From Aliarcobacter faecis (GTDB taxonomy: Bacteria > Campylobacterota > Campylobacteria > Campylobacterales > Arcobacteraceae): a stretch of DNA of 64,000 nucleotides. The stretch covers positions 868,001 to 932,000 of the forward strand of contig NZ_CP053837.1 of assembly GCF_013201705.1 (NCBI RefSeq), in the 5' to 3' direction. The notes below the pieces were generated by a model, which did no database searches, was not told the DNA's origin, and saw only the letters and a program-made list of their open reading frames with translations. The position numbers and the translations under genes were made by a program. Shown here in pieces: positions 51,582-61,100 of this stretch; position 1 is the stretch's first letter, and each line of letters begins with the position of its first letter.

Positions 51582-52338
51582 ATTTAGTATTTATTTTATT
51601 TATAACCTTTTGTATGTCACTAGCTCTTGTATTTGAGTTTGGATGTGTTGAAAAAAAATCTGTTCCATCACTTTTTCCTTCACTCATATTTTGCCAAAAT
51701 TTTATTGCTTCATTTATATTGAATCCAGCTTTATACATTAAATGAATTCCAATTTCATCTGCTTCACTCTCTTGCATTCTTCCATAAGGAAGCATAATTC
51801 CAAGATTTGATCCTAAACCATAGGCTTGATTAAAAGCATTTTGATATTGTGGAGCAGCTGTTCCAATTACAATATTTCCTACCATACCAACACCTTGTTG
51901 AATCATACTTTGACTCATTCTTTCAGCTCCATGTCTTGCAAGGGCATGAGCAATTTCATGTGAAATTACAGTTGCAAGTTGATCATCATTTTTAGCATAT
52001 TTTAAAATTCCTGTATATACTACAACTTTTCCACCAGGTAAACAAAAGGCATTTGCTTGATTATCTTCAATTAAATTAAACTCCCATTTAAAATCAGGCT
52101 TATTAGCAACTTGTGCTATTTTTTGTCCAATATTTTTTACCCTTTTTGCATCTGTTGTATTAGTTATAACTTTTGCTTCACTTAAAGCTTCTTTGTAAGA
52201 TTTTTCACCAAGAGCCATCTCTTCACTAGATGAAACAAATATCATTTGAGACCTATTTGTATAAGGAGTTTTACTAGAACAACCTATAAAAATAAATGTA
52301 CTTAATAGTAATAAAATAGTTTGTTTTGAACGAATCAT
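51580..52338 (-). CDS. M48-family metalloprotease lipoprotein
   Basis: A 252-residue periplasmic zinc protease. A lipoprotein signal ends in FIFIGC near residue 20. The zinc motif HEIAHALARHGAE and the third ligand in ESEADEIGIHLM are intact. It resembles E. coli LoiP (YggG) and the N-terminal part of BepA, which degrade misassembled outer-membrane proteins. It lacks the TPR domain of BepA. Probably envelope quality control. Transcribed alone, divergent from acnB. Confidence 0.92.
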   Translation of the reverse strand: MIRSKQTILLLLSTFIFIGCSSKTPYTNRSQMIFVSSSEEMALGEKSYKEALSEAKVITNTTDAKRVKNIGQKIAQVANKPDFKWEFNLIEDNQANAFCLPGGKVVVYTGILKYAKNDDQLATVISHEIAHALARHGAERMSQSMIQQGVGMVGNIVIGTAAPQYQNAFNQAYGLGSNLGIMLPYGRMQESEADEIGIHLMYKAGFNINEAIKFWQNMSEGKSDGTDFFSTHPNSNTRASDIQKVINKINTK

Positions 52339-52437
52339 TTCTAGCCTTTTTAGTAATAATTTATATTATATTATTGTAGTTTTAATAAGTAAGTACTTAA
52401 TTTATTAGAAAAAATAGATGAACTATAATATAAATAT

Positions 52438-52456
52438 TTGTACAATAATTGTACAA
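52438..52456. promoter_or_regulatory. Two TTGTACAA boxes, distal pair upstream of acnB
   Basis: Perfect 8-base palindromes at 52438-52445 and 52449-52456, 11 bases apart, about one helical turn. Part of a set of four in the M48/acnB intergenic region. Confidence 0.55.
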
Positions 52457-52540
52457 GATGTAAATATAATTTTTTGTTTAAAACCCAATTAAAAATCATT
52501 ATTAGTTGCGATATGTAACTTTTATTTACAAAAAATAAAG

Positions 52541-52569
52541 TTGTACAAATCTTTACAGAAACTGTACAA
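52541..52569. promoter_or_regulatory. Two TGTACAA boxes, proximal pair at the acnB promoter
   Basis: TTGTACAA at 52541-52548 and CTGTACAA at 52562-52569 are 21 bases apart, two helical turns. The second lies where a -35 element would be for the -10 at 52590. Confidence 0.55.
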
Positions 52570-52589
52570 GATAATTAAACTCTTTGTGA

Positions 52590-52595
52590 TATAAT
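52590..52595 (+). promoter_or_regulatory. -10 element of the acnB promoter
   Basis: TATAAT preceded by TGTGA, 34 bases before the acnB start; AGGAG follows at about 52619-52623. Confidence 0.6.
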
Positions 52596-52628
52596 TTTTC
52601 CAAATTCTTAAATTTAATAGGAGAAAAA

Positions 52629-55205
52629 ATGAGTTTATTACAAGATTATAAAGCACATGAAGCACAAAGAGCAAGTGAAGGTGGATTACCAGGTCTTGCA
52701 CTAACAGCTGCTCAAACTGCTGATTTAGTAGAGCTTTTAAAAGCTAGTAAAGTAGAAGATGCAGAGTTTGCATTAAATTTATTTAAAAATAAAATTAATC
52801 CAGGTGTTGATGATGCTGCTTATGTTAAAGCTGCTTTTTTAAATGATATTGTTCAAGGTAAAGTTGCATGTTCTGTAATTTCAAAAGTTGAAGCTATTGA
52901 AATTCTTGGAACAATGATGGGTGGATATAATGTACCACCACTTGTTGAAGCTTTAAAAATTGCTGAAGTTGCTGATGCTGCTGCTAAAGAGTTAAAAAAT
53001 ACAATTCTAGTATATAACTCATTTAATGATGTAAAAGCTTTAATGGATGCTGGAAATGCAAAAGCTAAAGAAGTTATTGAGTCTTGGGCAAATGCTGAGT
53101 GGTTTACAAATAAACCAGCACTTGAAGAAGAGATTACTTTAACTGTTTATAAAATCCCAGGTGAGACAAATACAGATGATTTATCTCCTGCAACTGTTGC
53201 ATTTACAAGAGCAGATATTCCATTACACGCAACTGCTATGTTACAATCAAGAATGGAAAAACCTTTAGAAAAAATGGCTGAATTAAAACAAAAAGGTTAT
53301 CCTTTAGCTTATGTTGGTGATGTTGTTGGAACTGGTTCATCAAGAAAATCAGGTATCAACTCTGTTCAATGGCATATGGGAAGAGATATTGCTGGTGTTC
53401 CAAATAAAAGAACAGGAGGAGTTGTAATTGGTTCTATTATTGCACCTATCTTCTTTAACACTGCAGAAGATTCAGGATGTTTACCAATTGAAGCAAATGT
53501 TGATAGTATTGATACTGGAGATGTTATTATTTTAAAACCTTATGCTGGTGAAATTTTAAAAGATGGAAAAGTTGTATCTACATTTAAATTAAGCCCAAAT
53601 ACTTTAACAGATGAGATGAGAGCAGGTGGAAGAATTCCACTAATTATTGGAAAAGGTTTAACTGCTAAAGCTAGAGAAGCTTTAAAATTAAGTGCTAGTG
53701 ATAAATTTATAGCTCCTGAGCAACCAGCAAACAATGGAAAAGGTTATACTCAAGCACAAAAAATGGTTGGAAAAGCTTGTGGTGTTGAAGGTGTAAAACC
53801 AGGTATGTATGTTGAGCCAATCGCTACAACTGTAGGAAGCCAAGATACAACAGGACCAATGACAAGAGATGAGATTAAAGAACTTGCTGCATTATCTTTT
53901 GGTGCTGATATGGTTATGCAATCATTCTGTCACACAGCTGCTTATCCAAAACCAGCAGATATTAAATTAAGACACACTTTACCAGATTTTATTAACTCAA
54001 GAGGTGGAGTTACTCTTAAGCCAGGTGATGGTGTTATTCACTCATGGTTAAATAGATTATGTTTACCTGATACTGTAGGAACAGGTGGAGATTCACATAC
54101 AAGATTCCCAATTGGTATTTCGTTCCCAGCTGGATCAGGACTTATTGCATTTGCTGGAGTTACAGGAATGATGCCTTTAACTATGCCAGAGTCTGTTTTA
54201 GTTAAATTCTCTGGAAAAATGCAACCAGGAATTACTTTAAGAGATTTAGTAAATGCTATTCCATATTATGCAATTAAACAAGGATTATTAACAGTTCCTA
54301 AGAAAAATAAGAAAAATATTTTTGCTGGAACAATTATTGAAATTCAAGGGTTACCAGACTTAAAAGTAGAGCAAGCATTTGAATTATCTGATGCATCAGC
54401 TGAAAGAAGTGCTGCAGCTTGTTCAGTTCAATTAAATAAAGAGCCAATTATTGAATACCTATCTTCAAATATCGCTTTAATTGAAAAAATGATTGAAGAG
54501 GGTTATGAAGATGCAAAAACTCTTCAAAGAAGAGCTGATAAAATGAAAGAGTGGATTAAAAATCCAAAACTTTTAGAGCCAGATGCAGATGCTGAGTATT
54601 TAGCAACAATTGAGATTAATTTAGATGATATTAAAGAGCCAATCTTAGCTTGTCCAAATGATCCAGATGATGTTGCTACTTTAAGTGAAATTTTAGCAGA
54701 TGATAATAGACCAAAAAATATTGATGAAGTATTTGTTGGATCTTGTATGACAAATATTGGATTATTCAGAGCTTTAGGAGAAGTATTAAAAGGTGAGGGT
54801 GTTGCTAAAGCAAAACTATGGGTTGCACCTCCAACAAAAATGGATGAAGCTCAATTAACTGAAGAGGGATACTATGCAGCATTTGCAGCAGCTGGTGCTA
54901 GAATAGAGATTCCAGGTTGTTCATTATGTATGGGTAACCAAGCACAAGTTAGTGAAGGTTCAACAGTATTTAGTACATCTACAAGAAACTTTGATAATAG
55001 ACTTGGTAAAAACTCTAAAGTTTATTTAGGTTCTGCTGAAGTTGCTGCAGTTGCTGCACTTTTAGGAAAACTACCAACAGTTGAAGAGTATTTAACAATT
55101 GTTGCTAAAAAAATAAATGATAGTAATAAAGATGGAGTTTATAAATACTTAAACTTCCACCAAGTAAGTTCTGATCACTTAAGTACTCTTTTAACTTCAA
55201 GATAA
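52629..55205 (+). CDS. acnB: Aconitate hydratase B
   Basis: Isomerises citrate to isocitrate in the TCA cycle with a 4Fe-4S cluster; AcnB proteins can also bind mRNA when the cluster is lost. The 858-residue length fits. In order: N-terminal HEAT-like helices (1-155), the swivel domain (about 165-370; [30 protein letters not shown]), and the catalytic core with [14 protein letters not shown]. Cluster cysteines lie in [11 protein letters not shown]-like and GCSLCMGNQ segments. No bound partner genes lie beside it. It has its own promoter and terminator. Confidence 0.97.
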   Translation: MSLLQDYKAHEAQRASEGGLPGLALTAAQTADLVELLKASKVEDAEFALNLFKNKINPGVDDAAYVKAAFLNDIVQGKVACSVISKVEAIEILGTMMGGYNVPPLVEALKIAEVADAAAKELKNTILVYNSFNDVKALMDAGNAKAKEVIESWANAEWFTNKPALEEEITLTVYKIPGETNTDDLSPATVAFTRADIPLHATAMLQSRMEKPLEKMAELKQKGYPLAYVGDVVGTGSSRKSGINSVQWHMGRDIAGVPNKRTGGVVIGSIIAPIFFNTAEDSGCLPIEANVDSIDTGDVIILKPYAGEILKDGKVVSTFKLSPNTLTDEMRAGGRIPLIIGKGLTAKAREALKLSASDKFIAPEQPANNGKGYTQAQKMVGKACGVEGVKPGMYVEPIATTVGSQDTTGPMTRDEIKELAALSFGADMVMQSFCHTAAYPKPADIKLRHTLPDFINSRGGVTLKPGDGVIHSWLNRLCLPDTVGTGGDSHTRFPIGISFPAGSGLIAFAGVTGMMPLTMPESVLVKFSGKMQPGITLRDLVNAIPYYAIKQGLLTVPKKNKKNIFAGTIIEIQGLPDLKVEQAFELSDASAERSAAACSVQLNKEPIIEYLSSNIALIEKMIEEGYEDAKTLQRRADKMKEWIKNPKLLEPDADAEYLATIEINLDDIKEPILACPNDPDDVATLSEILADDNRPKNIDEVFVGSCMTNIGLFRALGEVLKGEGVAKAKLWVAPPTKMDEAQLTEEGYYAAFAAAGARIEIPGCSLCMGNQAQVSEGSTVFSTSTRNFDNRLGKNSKVYLGSAEVAAVAALLGKLPTVEEYLTIVAKKINDSNKDGVYKYLNFHQVSSDHLSTLLTSR

Positions 55206-55218
55206 TATCTATAATATA

Positions 55219-55252
55219 AAAGCCCAAGAGATTTAAATCTCTTGGGCTTTTT
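55219..55252 (+). terminator. Rho-independent terminator of acnB
   Basis: A perfect 32-base palindrome (arms 55219-55234 and 55235-55250, core GCCCAAGAG/CTCTTGGGC) is followed by TTTTTCTT. Strong in the rightward direction; the A-run before it is short but it could also serve the convergent CDF gene. Confidence 0.9.
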
Positions 55253-55278
55253 CTTAGTAAAAATTTAAATATTTTAAA

Positions 55279-56160
55279 TTACATCAAAACTTTTGAGTCA
55301 TTATAAGGGTCAAGATGAATTGTAATATACCACTTTTTTTTAGAGTCTAATTTCTCTATTTCTTCTTCTATAAAATCACTAATTTGATGAGCTTTTATTA
55401 AAGATATAGATATATCTTTAAAAACTAGATGAACTTCTATAAAAACTTTATTTGCAGCTTCTCTTGTTTTTAATTGATGAAAACTATGTACTTCTTCATA
55501 TTTTAAAATTATTGAAATTATTTTTTCTACAGTTTTTTCATCTAATGCTCTATCAAGTAAAACCATAACTCCATCATAAATTAAACTATAAGAGGAATAG
55601 ATAATGTATAAAGCTATTAAACTTCCAATTATTACATCAAAAAGCTCATAACCTGTAAAATATACTAATAGAAGAGATAATAAAACAGCAAAAGTGCTAA
55701 AAATATCTGTTTTATAGTGAAGAGCATCAGCTTTTATTACCATATTATTTGTCTTTTTTGCAATTGTATTAAGGTATAAAACTAAAAAAATAGTAATTAT
55801 TAAGGAGATAATCATCACATAGATTGATATATTTAAATAATTTGAAGTTTCACCACTTTTAAATTTTAAAAATGCTTGATAGAGTAAGAAAAGCCCTGAA
55901 AGTGTAATAATTACACCTTCAATAACAGAAGCTAATGCTTCAATTTTTCCTTTTCCATAGTTAAAAGCTTTATTTGCTGGTTTTTCTGATTTTGAAATTG
56001 CGAAATAGTTAAAAAGTGATACAAACATATCTAAAATAGAATCAACAGCAGATGCTAATACAGAGACAGAACCACTAAAAAGCCCTATAACTAATTTAAG
56101 AAGAGTAAGAACTGCTGCAACGGTAGATGATACAGCAGTTGCTTTCTTTTGTGGAGACAT
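55279..56160 (-). CDS. Cation diffusion facilitator (FieF-like) metal exporter
   Basis: A 293-residue inner-membrane antiporter exporting Zn2+, Fe2+ or similar metals against protons. Six helices are visible. The transport site residues are in SAVDSILDMF (DxxxD) and ADALHYKTDIF (HxxxD), the arrangement of E. coli FieF. The C-terminal cytoplasmic domain (about 205-290) has the ferredoxin-like dimer fold with metal-binding His (VHSFHQLKTREA, IEVHLVF). It overlaps the upstream aminotransferase stop by one base. Confidence 0.92.
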   Translation of the reverse strand: MSPQKKATAVSSTVAAVLTLLKLVIGLFSGSVSVLASAVDSILDMFVSLFNYFAISKSEKPANKAFNYGKGKIEALASVIEGVIITLSGLFLLYQAFLKFKSGETSNYLNISIYVMIISLIITIFLVLYLNTIAKKTNNMVIKADALHYKTDIFSTFAVLLSLLLVYFTGYELFDVIIGSLIALYIIYSSYSLIYDGVMVLLDRALDEKTVEKIISIILKYEEVHSFHQLKTREAANKVFIEVHLVFKDISISLIKAHQISDFIEEEIEKLDSKKKWYITIHLDPYNDSKVLM

Positions 56161-57329
56161 TAGTTGTTTTCTATAAACTCTTTTATTCTATTTATTCCAT
56201 CTTTAATTGCTTCCATACTTGTAGCAAAAGATAGTCTTACATATCCTTCCATACCAAAAGCAAGACCTGGAACAAGAGCCACTCCTTTACTTTCAAGTAA
56301 GTTTGCACAAAATTTCATAGAGTCATTTGAGAATTTTTTGATATTTATAAATAGATAAAAAGCACCATCTGGGTCAAAACAAGATAGTTTCTCTATATCA
56401 TTTATTGCTTTTACTGCATAATCTTTTCTTTTTTCAAACTCTACTCTCATCATTTCAATATCTTTATTTGCTTCTCCTTCAAGAGCTACAATAGCTGCAT
56501 ATTGAGTCATAGAGTTTACATTTGATGTAACTTGTCCTTGAAGTTTTGACATAGCTTTTGCTAATTTTGCATTAGGACAAGCAACATATCCAAATCTCCA
56601 TCCTGTCATGGCAACTGATTTACTTAAACCATTAATAGTAACTGTTCTATTGTACATATCTTCTGAAACTTCAGCTGTTGCAGTAAATTTTTTACCTTTG
56701 TAGATCAGTTTTTCATACATTTCATCTGATAAAACAATAATATTTGTACCTTTTAAAACTTCACCAATAGCTACTAATTCCTCTCTTGAATATATAGAAC
56801 CAGTTGGATTTGATGGAGAGTTTAACATTAAAATTTTTGTTTTAGAAGTTATCTTCTCTTTTAGTTGTTTCGGAGTGATTTTAAAATCTGTATTTTCATC
56901 TGTTTCAATGAATACAGGTATCCCTCCACTATAAACAACTAATTCTGGATATGTAACCCAATATGGGCTTGGAATAATAACTTCATCACCTTCATCAATT
57001 AGTGCTTGAGCTAGATTAAATAAGGAGTGTTTTGCTCCATTACTAATTACTATTTTATCTAGTGTATAATCTAAATTGTGGTCTTTCTTTAACTTATTAA
57101 TAATTGCTTGTTTAGTCTCTTTAATACCTTCAACAGCTGTGTATTTAGTCTTTCCTTCATTAATTGCTTTTATTGCTGCATCTTTTACAATTTGTGGTGT
57201 ATCAAAATCTGGTTCACCTGCACTAAAACTTAGAATATCTTTACCTTGAGCTTTTAAATCATTTGCTAAAGCTGTTATAGATAAAGTAAGTGATGGAGCT
57301 AATTTCTCCATTCTATTTGCAATTTTCAT
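56160..57329 (-). CDS. Class I aminotransferase, aspartate aminotransferase type
   Basis: A 389-residue PLP enzyme from the ATG at 57329; an in-frame TTG five codons earlier overlaps the GAGGAAAA ribosome site and is less likely. Family marks are SFSAGEPDFDTP, NGAKHSLFNLAQAL, LNSPSNPTGSIY, LSDEMYEKL and the PLP lysine in GLSKSVAMTGWRFGY. It is of the thermophile-type subgroup Ib, which acts on aspartate and often prephenate. It is probably co-transcribed with the CDF transporter gene, though no link in function is seen. Confidence 0.92.
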   Translation of the reverse strand: MKIANRMEKLAPSLTLSITALANDLKAQGKDILSFSAGEPDFDTPQIVKDAAIKAINEGKTKYTAVEGIKETKQAIINKLKKDHNLDYTLDKIVISNGAKHSLFNLAQALIDEGDEVIIPSPYWVTYPELVVYSGGIPVFIETDENTDFKITPKQLKEKITSKTKILMLNSPSNPTGSIYSREELVAIGEVLKGTNIIVLSDEMYEKLIYKGKKFTATAEVSEDMYNRTVTINGLSKSVAMTGWRFGYVACPNAKLAKAMSKLQGQVTSNVNSMTQYAAIVALEGEANKDIEMMRVEFEKRKDYAVKAINDIEKLSCFDPDGAFYLFINIKKFSNDSMKFCANLLESKGVALVPGLAFGMEGYVRLSFATSMEAIKDGINRIKEFIENN

Positions 57330-57367
57330 AATAGTTTTCCTCAATTAAATTATCATTACACTTATGG

Positions 57368-57373
57368 TATAAT
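57368..57373 (+). promoter_or_regulatory. -10 element of the YgjP-like gene
   Basis: TATAAT preceded by TGG, 39 bases before the TTG start at 57412. AAAGG lies about 8 bases before the start. Confidence 0.5.
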
Positions 57374-57411
57374 CGGGCGGATTTTATCCAAAATTTACTT
57401 AAAGGTTTTTT

Positions 57412-58005
57412 TTGAATTTTCAAATTAGTTTAAATGATAGTTTAATAAATGTTGAATTGGAAAATAAGAAACATATAAAGCATTGCTATTTAAGAGTTTT
57501 AAGTAAAGATTTATTACAAATAAAAGCAAATAGATATTTTACAATTTATGATGCCAAAGAATTAATTATTAGAAAAAAAGAGTGGATTTTAGAAAATATA
57601 AAAAGAGTAGAAAATAAAATATTAGAAGATGGATATTTCTTATATTTGGGAGAGAAAAGAGAATTAGAAAATTTAAAAATAAAAAATTTAGATAGTTTTT
57701 ATAAAAAAGAGATAGATAAATTTATTCCAACTTTAGTAGAAAAATATTCAAATCTTATGCAACTATTTCCTACGAAAATTTCATATAGAAAAAATAAGAG
57801 AACTTGGGGCTCATGTAACTATAAAAATGAGTTGAACTTTAATATCTTATTAATGCGTTATCCACTCTATATTATGGAGTATATAGTTGTTCATGAACTA
57901 GCTCATATAAAATATAAAAATCACTCTAAAAGTTTTTACTCTTTAGTTGAAAAGTTTTGTCCAAATTACAAAGAGATAGAAAAAGCTTTTAAATTACTTT
58001 TATAA
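57412..58005 (+). CDS. YgjP/WLM-type metal-dependent hydrolase (DUF45)
   Basis: A 197-residue cytoplasmic protein starting at TTG. The conserved WGSCNYKNELNFN and the zinc motif VVHELAHIKYKNHSKSFYSLV place it in the YgjP/DUF45 zincin group, related to WLM and SprT proteases. The N-terminal 75 residues form the usual strand-rich region (CYLRVLSKDLLQIKA, then WILENIKRVENK). No natural substrate is firmly known. Monocistronic. Confidence 0.88.
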   Translation: MNFQISLNDSLINVELENKKHIKHCYLRVLSKDLLQIKANRYFTIYDAKELIIRKKEWILENIKRVENKILEDGYFLYLGEKRELENLKIKNLDSFYKKEIDKFIPTLVEKYSNLMQLFPTKISYRKNKRTWGSCNYKNELNFNILLMRYPLYIMEYIVVHELAHIKYKNHSKSFYSLVEKFCPNYKEIEKAFKLLL

Positions 58006-58013
58006 GTTAATAA

Positions 58014-58958
58014 CTAATCTCTAGCTTCTATAACTCTTCTTAGAAGCTCTTCTTTTGTGAACTCTTTTGATAATTTTTGAGTTGTAACTCCATTTGAAAG
58101 TGTAATTTGAATATTATTATTTTCTGTATAATAAGCATTTACAATCAATCTTTTAACTTTTTGAGAAAATTCATCTATTGTATATATTTTTCTTCCTAAG
58201 AAAAGCTCTTGTAAAGTAGGCTCTTTATAAACTCCAATAAAAGCTCTATTGTGATATAAATATTTCCAAACTTTCATCTCTAAATCAAAAGATAAAAAGA
58301 AATCTGTATAACTAGAGTAAATCCTATCACCTTTTATAAAAAAATTTGTTTCTGGAAAAAATCCAGGTACACAGTTACATAAAAACATATCTTTTTGTAA
58401 CTCTTTTACTTTAGTAATACAGAAATATTTAAATTTTTTTAGTTTATCTTGTAGAAGTAAATCTTGGCTATTTTGGTTTTCTAAGATAGAGAAAATAGTA
58501 AAAAGTTCTTTAAAATCATCTTGATTTGAAGCTAAAATTTCAAGAACTTGAATATTTAATTTTGAAATTCTTTCATCTTTATATAGGATTTTATAAGATT
58601 TTAGAAGTTGTTTTTTTAAATCAATAATTAAAATATTTTTATTATCTTTATGTAAAAGATAGAGCTTTTCATTACTTTTTTTCTCTACAATGAAAATAGT
58701 GTTTTCATCTATATAAATAGTTTTATATGAAACTAAAATAATTTTCTTAAAATCTTTAATCTCTTCATTAACAAAACTATATTTAAACTCATGATTATTT
58801 AAAAACTCAATTAATTCAAACTCAATATCATACTCTAAATGACTACTATTTGAGTACTCTTTTTTTACACTATTAAACTCTAAATCTAAAGATAAAAGAT
58901 AGTTCTTATGTCTATAAAGCTCTTTTTGGTCTTTTATAATGATTTTTTTTAGAATCAT
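58014..58958 (-). CDS. Conserved hypothetical protein at the end of the ftsEX operon
   Basis: A 314-residue protein without signal peptide or membrane helix, rich in Lys, Leu and Tyr. No known domain was recognised. Residues 185-314 look like a compact alpha/beta region (FLCNCVPGFFPETNFFI, then a C-terminal stretch with IQITLSNGVTTQKLS). Its ATG overlaps the stop of the EnvC-like gene by 4 bases, so it is the last gene of the flpA-trmB-ftsEX operon. A link to cell division is possible from position only. Confidence 0.6.
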   Translation of the reverse strand: MILKKIIIKDQKELYRHKNYLLSLDLEFNSVKKEYSNSSHLEYDIEFELIEFLNNHEFKYSFVNEEIKDFKKIILVSYKTIYIDENTIFIVEKKSNEKLYLLHKDNKNILIIDLKKQLLKSYKILYKDERISKLNIQVLEILASNQDDFKELFTIFSILENQNSQDLLLQDKLKKFKYFCITKVKELQKDMFLCNCVPGFFPETNFFIKGDRIYSSYTDFFLSFDLEMKVWKYLYHNRAFIGVYKEPTLQELFLGRKIYTIDEFSQKVKRLIVNAYYTENNNIQITLSNGVTTQKLSKEFTKEELLRRVIEARD

Positions 58959-60289
58959 ATGTTAAATAACTCTTTTGGGTCTATATGTGATGAATCTTTT
59001 GTAACCTGAAAAGATAAACTTTCATTTACTCTTCCTACAACAGAACCTTTTTGTACCCATTTTCCTACCACTAAAGTAGGGGCTATATCATCTAAATGAG
59101 AGTAAATTGTATGTAATCCACCTTCATGTTGAATTATCACAACATTATCAAGCATTCCTGCATTTTTTTTTGCATAAACAACTTTACCACTTAGTACTGA
59201 AACAACTTTTGCTTGCGGTTCAGTGCTTTTTAAAACAATTGATTCGTTAAATAGTTTGATTTTATAAACAGGGTCATAATATGTTCCAAAATTTTTTGCA
59301 ATTTTAAAAGATTTTAAAGGAGCTATAGTTTTTTCTCCTTTATATTTTGTAATTGTAACTCCATCTGTTGAAGAGCCAATTTTTTTTACATCAAGGTTTA
59401 AATTTTTTGCAAATTTTTGATTTCTTGTATCTGCTGTTTGCATTTCTACTTCATTTTCATCTGAAGATGAACTCTCATCTTTTTGATTGTTTTCATTTTT
59501 CTTACTCATTAAAGTTTCGAGTTTTTTCTTTCTTTCCGCTTCTTCTTTAGCCTTAGCTTGTTCTTCAGCTTTTTTAACCTCTTCTAGCTTTAGGATATTT
59601 AGTTGAGAAAGAAGATTTTTTATGTTTTCTTGGCTTTTTACAACTTTATTTAGCTCTTCTTGATAAGCTTTGTGTTGTTTTTCTAAATCACCTAAAGAGC
59701 TTGAGTGCTGTTTCTTTAGAGTTGTTAATTTATCTTTTGTCTTTTGTCTATCATTTATATATGATGAAATTTTTTCTATATCTTTTTGATTTGTTGTTGA
59801 GTCATTTGTGATTGTGTTGTAGTTATTGTTTATTTTTGCAACTTTATCTTTTGAGTGTTGAGCTAAAAGAGTATATATTTCATTGTCTATTAACTCTTGT
59901 AAAGAGTTTTCAGAAGCAAGATTTAATGCAATTGAAATAGAAAACTCTTCTACAATCGTATCTACTATTTGGCTTTCATTTGTTGTTTTTTCTTGAATTA
60001 ATTTATTTGATTTTGTTTTTAATTCAGTTAGTTTACTTTTTGATTCTTCAAGTAGTTTTTGATGTTCATCTATATCTTTATTTACTTGCATTATATCTTT
60101 TTCTAAATTTGATATATTACTATTTTGAGCCTCTATTTTGTCTGCTAATTCTTTTATTTTTATATTTTTTGTCTCTTCTTCTTGTTTTGTAGTGTCGAGT
60201 TGTTTTTTATTTTGTTGTATTTTTTTATCAATAGTTGAAGCTTCTATAAAATAAAAACTTAAAAATAGAGTCAAAATCATCTTAATCAT
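58955..60289 (-). CDS. EnvC-like LytM-domain protein (murein hydrolase activator)
   Basis: A 444-residue exported protein. A signal peptide (1-17) is followed by a long coiled coil (about 20-255; many Lys/Glu heptads), a linker, and a C-terminal M23/LytM domain (about 325-440; VVSVLSGKVVYAKK, GLHTIYSHLDD, WVQKGSVVGRV). The LytM zinc ligands are changed: the HxxxD pair aligns with N and V, and the final HxH is SLS. Loss of these ligands is typical of EnvC-type activators, which switch on amidases under FtsEX control. It overlaps ftsX by 8 bases. Confidence 0.85.
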   Translation of the reverse strand: MIKMILTLFLSFYFIEASTIDKKIQQNKKQLDTTKQEEETKNIKIKELADKIEAQNSNISNLEKDIMQVNKDIDEHQKLLEESKSKLTELKTKSNKLIQEKTTNESQIVDTIVEEFSISIALNLASENSLQELIDNEIYTLLAQHSKDKVAKINNNYNTITNDSTTNQKDIEKISSYINDRQKTKDKLTTLKKQHSSSLGDLEKQHKAYQEELNKVVKSQENIKNLLSQLNILKLEEVKKAEEQAKAKEEAERKKKLETLMSKKNENNQKDESSSSDENEVEMQTADTRNQKFAKNLNLDVKKIGSSTDGVTITKYKGEKTIAPLKSFKIAKNFGTYYDPVYKIKLFNESIVLKSTEPQAKVVSVLSGKVVYAKKNAGMLDNVVIIQHEGGLHTIYSHLDDIAPTLVVGKWVQKGSVVGRVNESLSFQVTKDSSHIDPKELFNI

Positions 60290-61100
60290 TATTAATCTTA
60301 TACTTTAATAAAACACCAAAAATGGTAAAGATTGATATACAAAAAGATAATAAAAATAGCTTAACAATCTCTAAACCTAAATCAATTTGTATATCAACAA
60401 TTTCGTGTAACTCTTGAGGAAATAGAATCTCCATATTATGTGAAACATAGTATAGAAAAATTGAACTTATAATAAAAGATAAAAAAGCACTAAGCATTGC
60501 ATAATTTAAAATAGATGTTGCACTATATATTATAGAAGCTCCATGAAGCCTTAATATAGATATTCTAATATGGTGTTCGTGAAACCAAAGTTTAATCTGT
60601 TTAGCAATAATAATTATTGCAAAAATAGTAATAATAAAAAATAGAATAAAAGAAACACTGTTTATTAAAAGTAAAAGAAGATAGATTTGATTATGGTTTT
60701 TATAAAAAACTTCTACTTTTTTAATATCAGGATTTTTTAAAAGTATATTTTTTATCTCTTCTAATTCAGTGCTTGTTGGAAATATCTCTAAATGTATTTG
60801 GTAAAAATTTGGGAGTTTTTGTTTTAAAAGCTCAATAGAGTTTTCAGAAAGATTTGTTTTTATATTTCCAATAATTTTATCATTTGGTAAAGCTTGAATA
60901 GATTCAATATTTATACCTGCAAGTTTTGACATATTCTCTTTACTTAAAACCGAAGTGGATACTACTATAATAGAATAATCTTTTGATATTTTACTTTGAT
61001 AGTTTGCAACAACATTATTAATTAATAAATATATTGTAAAAGCAATTAACATTGATAATAAAGGAATTAAAAAGGCAAAAATATTTTTAAGAGACTTCAT
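60282..61100 (-). CDS. ftsX: FtsX-like cell division ABC permease
   Basis: A 272-residue inner-membrane protein counted from the ATG at 61100, which has TGGA upstream; three earlier in-frame ATGs (from 61118) would extend it by 6 residues. Four helices: about 8-30, 142-168, 195-222 and 240-262, with an extracytoplasmic domain (about 35-135) that in E. coli meets EnvC. The cytoplasmic helical region (FHEHHIRISILRLHGAS) is the FtsE contact. It is short and weakly conserved, as is usual for FtsX in this phylum. It overlaps ftsE and the EnvC-like gene. Confidence 0.85.
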   Translation of the reverse strand: MKSLKNIFAFLIPLLSMLIAFTIYLLINNVVANYQSKISKDYSIIVVSTSVLSKENMSKLAGINIESIQALPNDKIIGNIKTNLSENSIELLKQKLPNFYQIHLEIFPTSTELEEIKNILLKNPDIKKVEVFYKNHNQIYLLLLLINSVSFILFFIITIFAIIIIAKQIKLWFHEHHIRISILRLHGASIIYSATSILNYAMLSAFLSFIISSIFLYYVSHNMEILFPQELHEIVDIQIDLGLEIVKLFLLSFCISIFTIFGVLLKYKINND

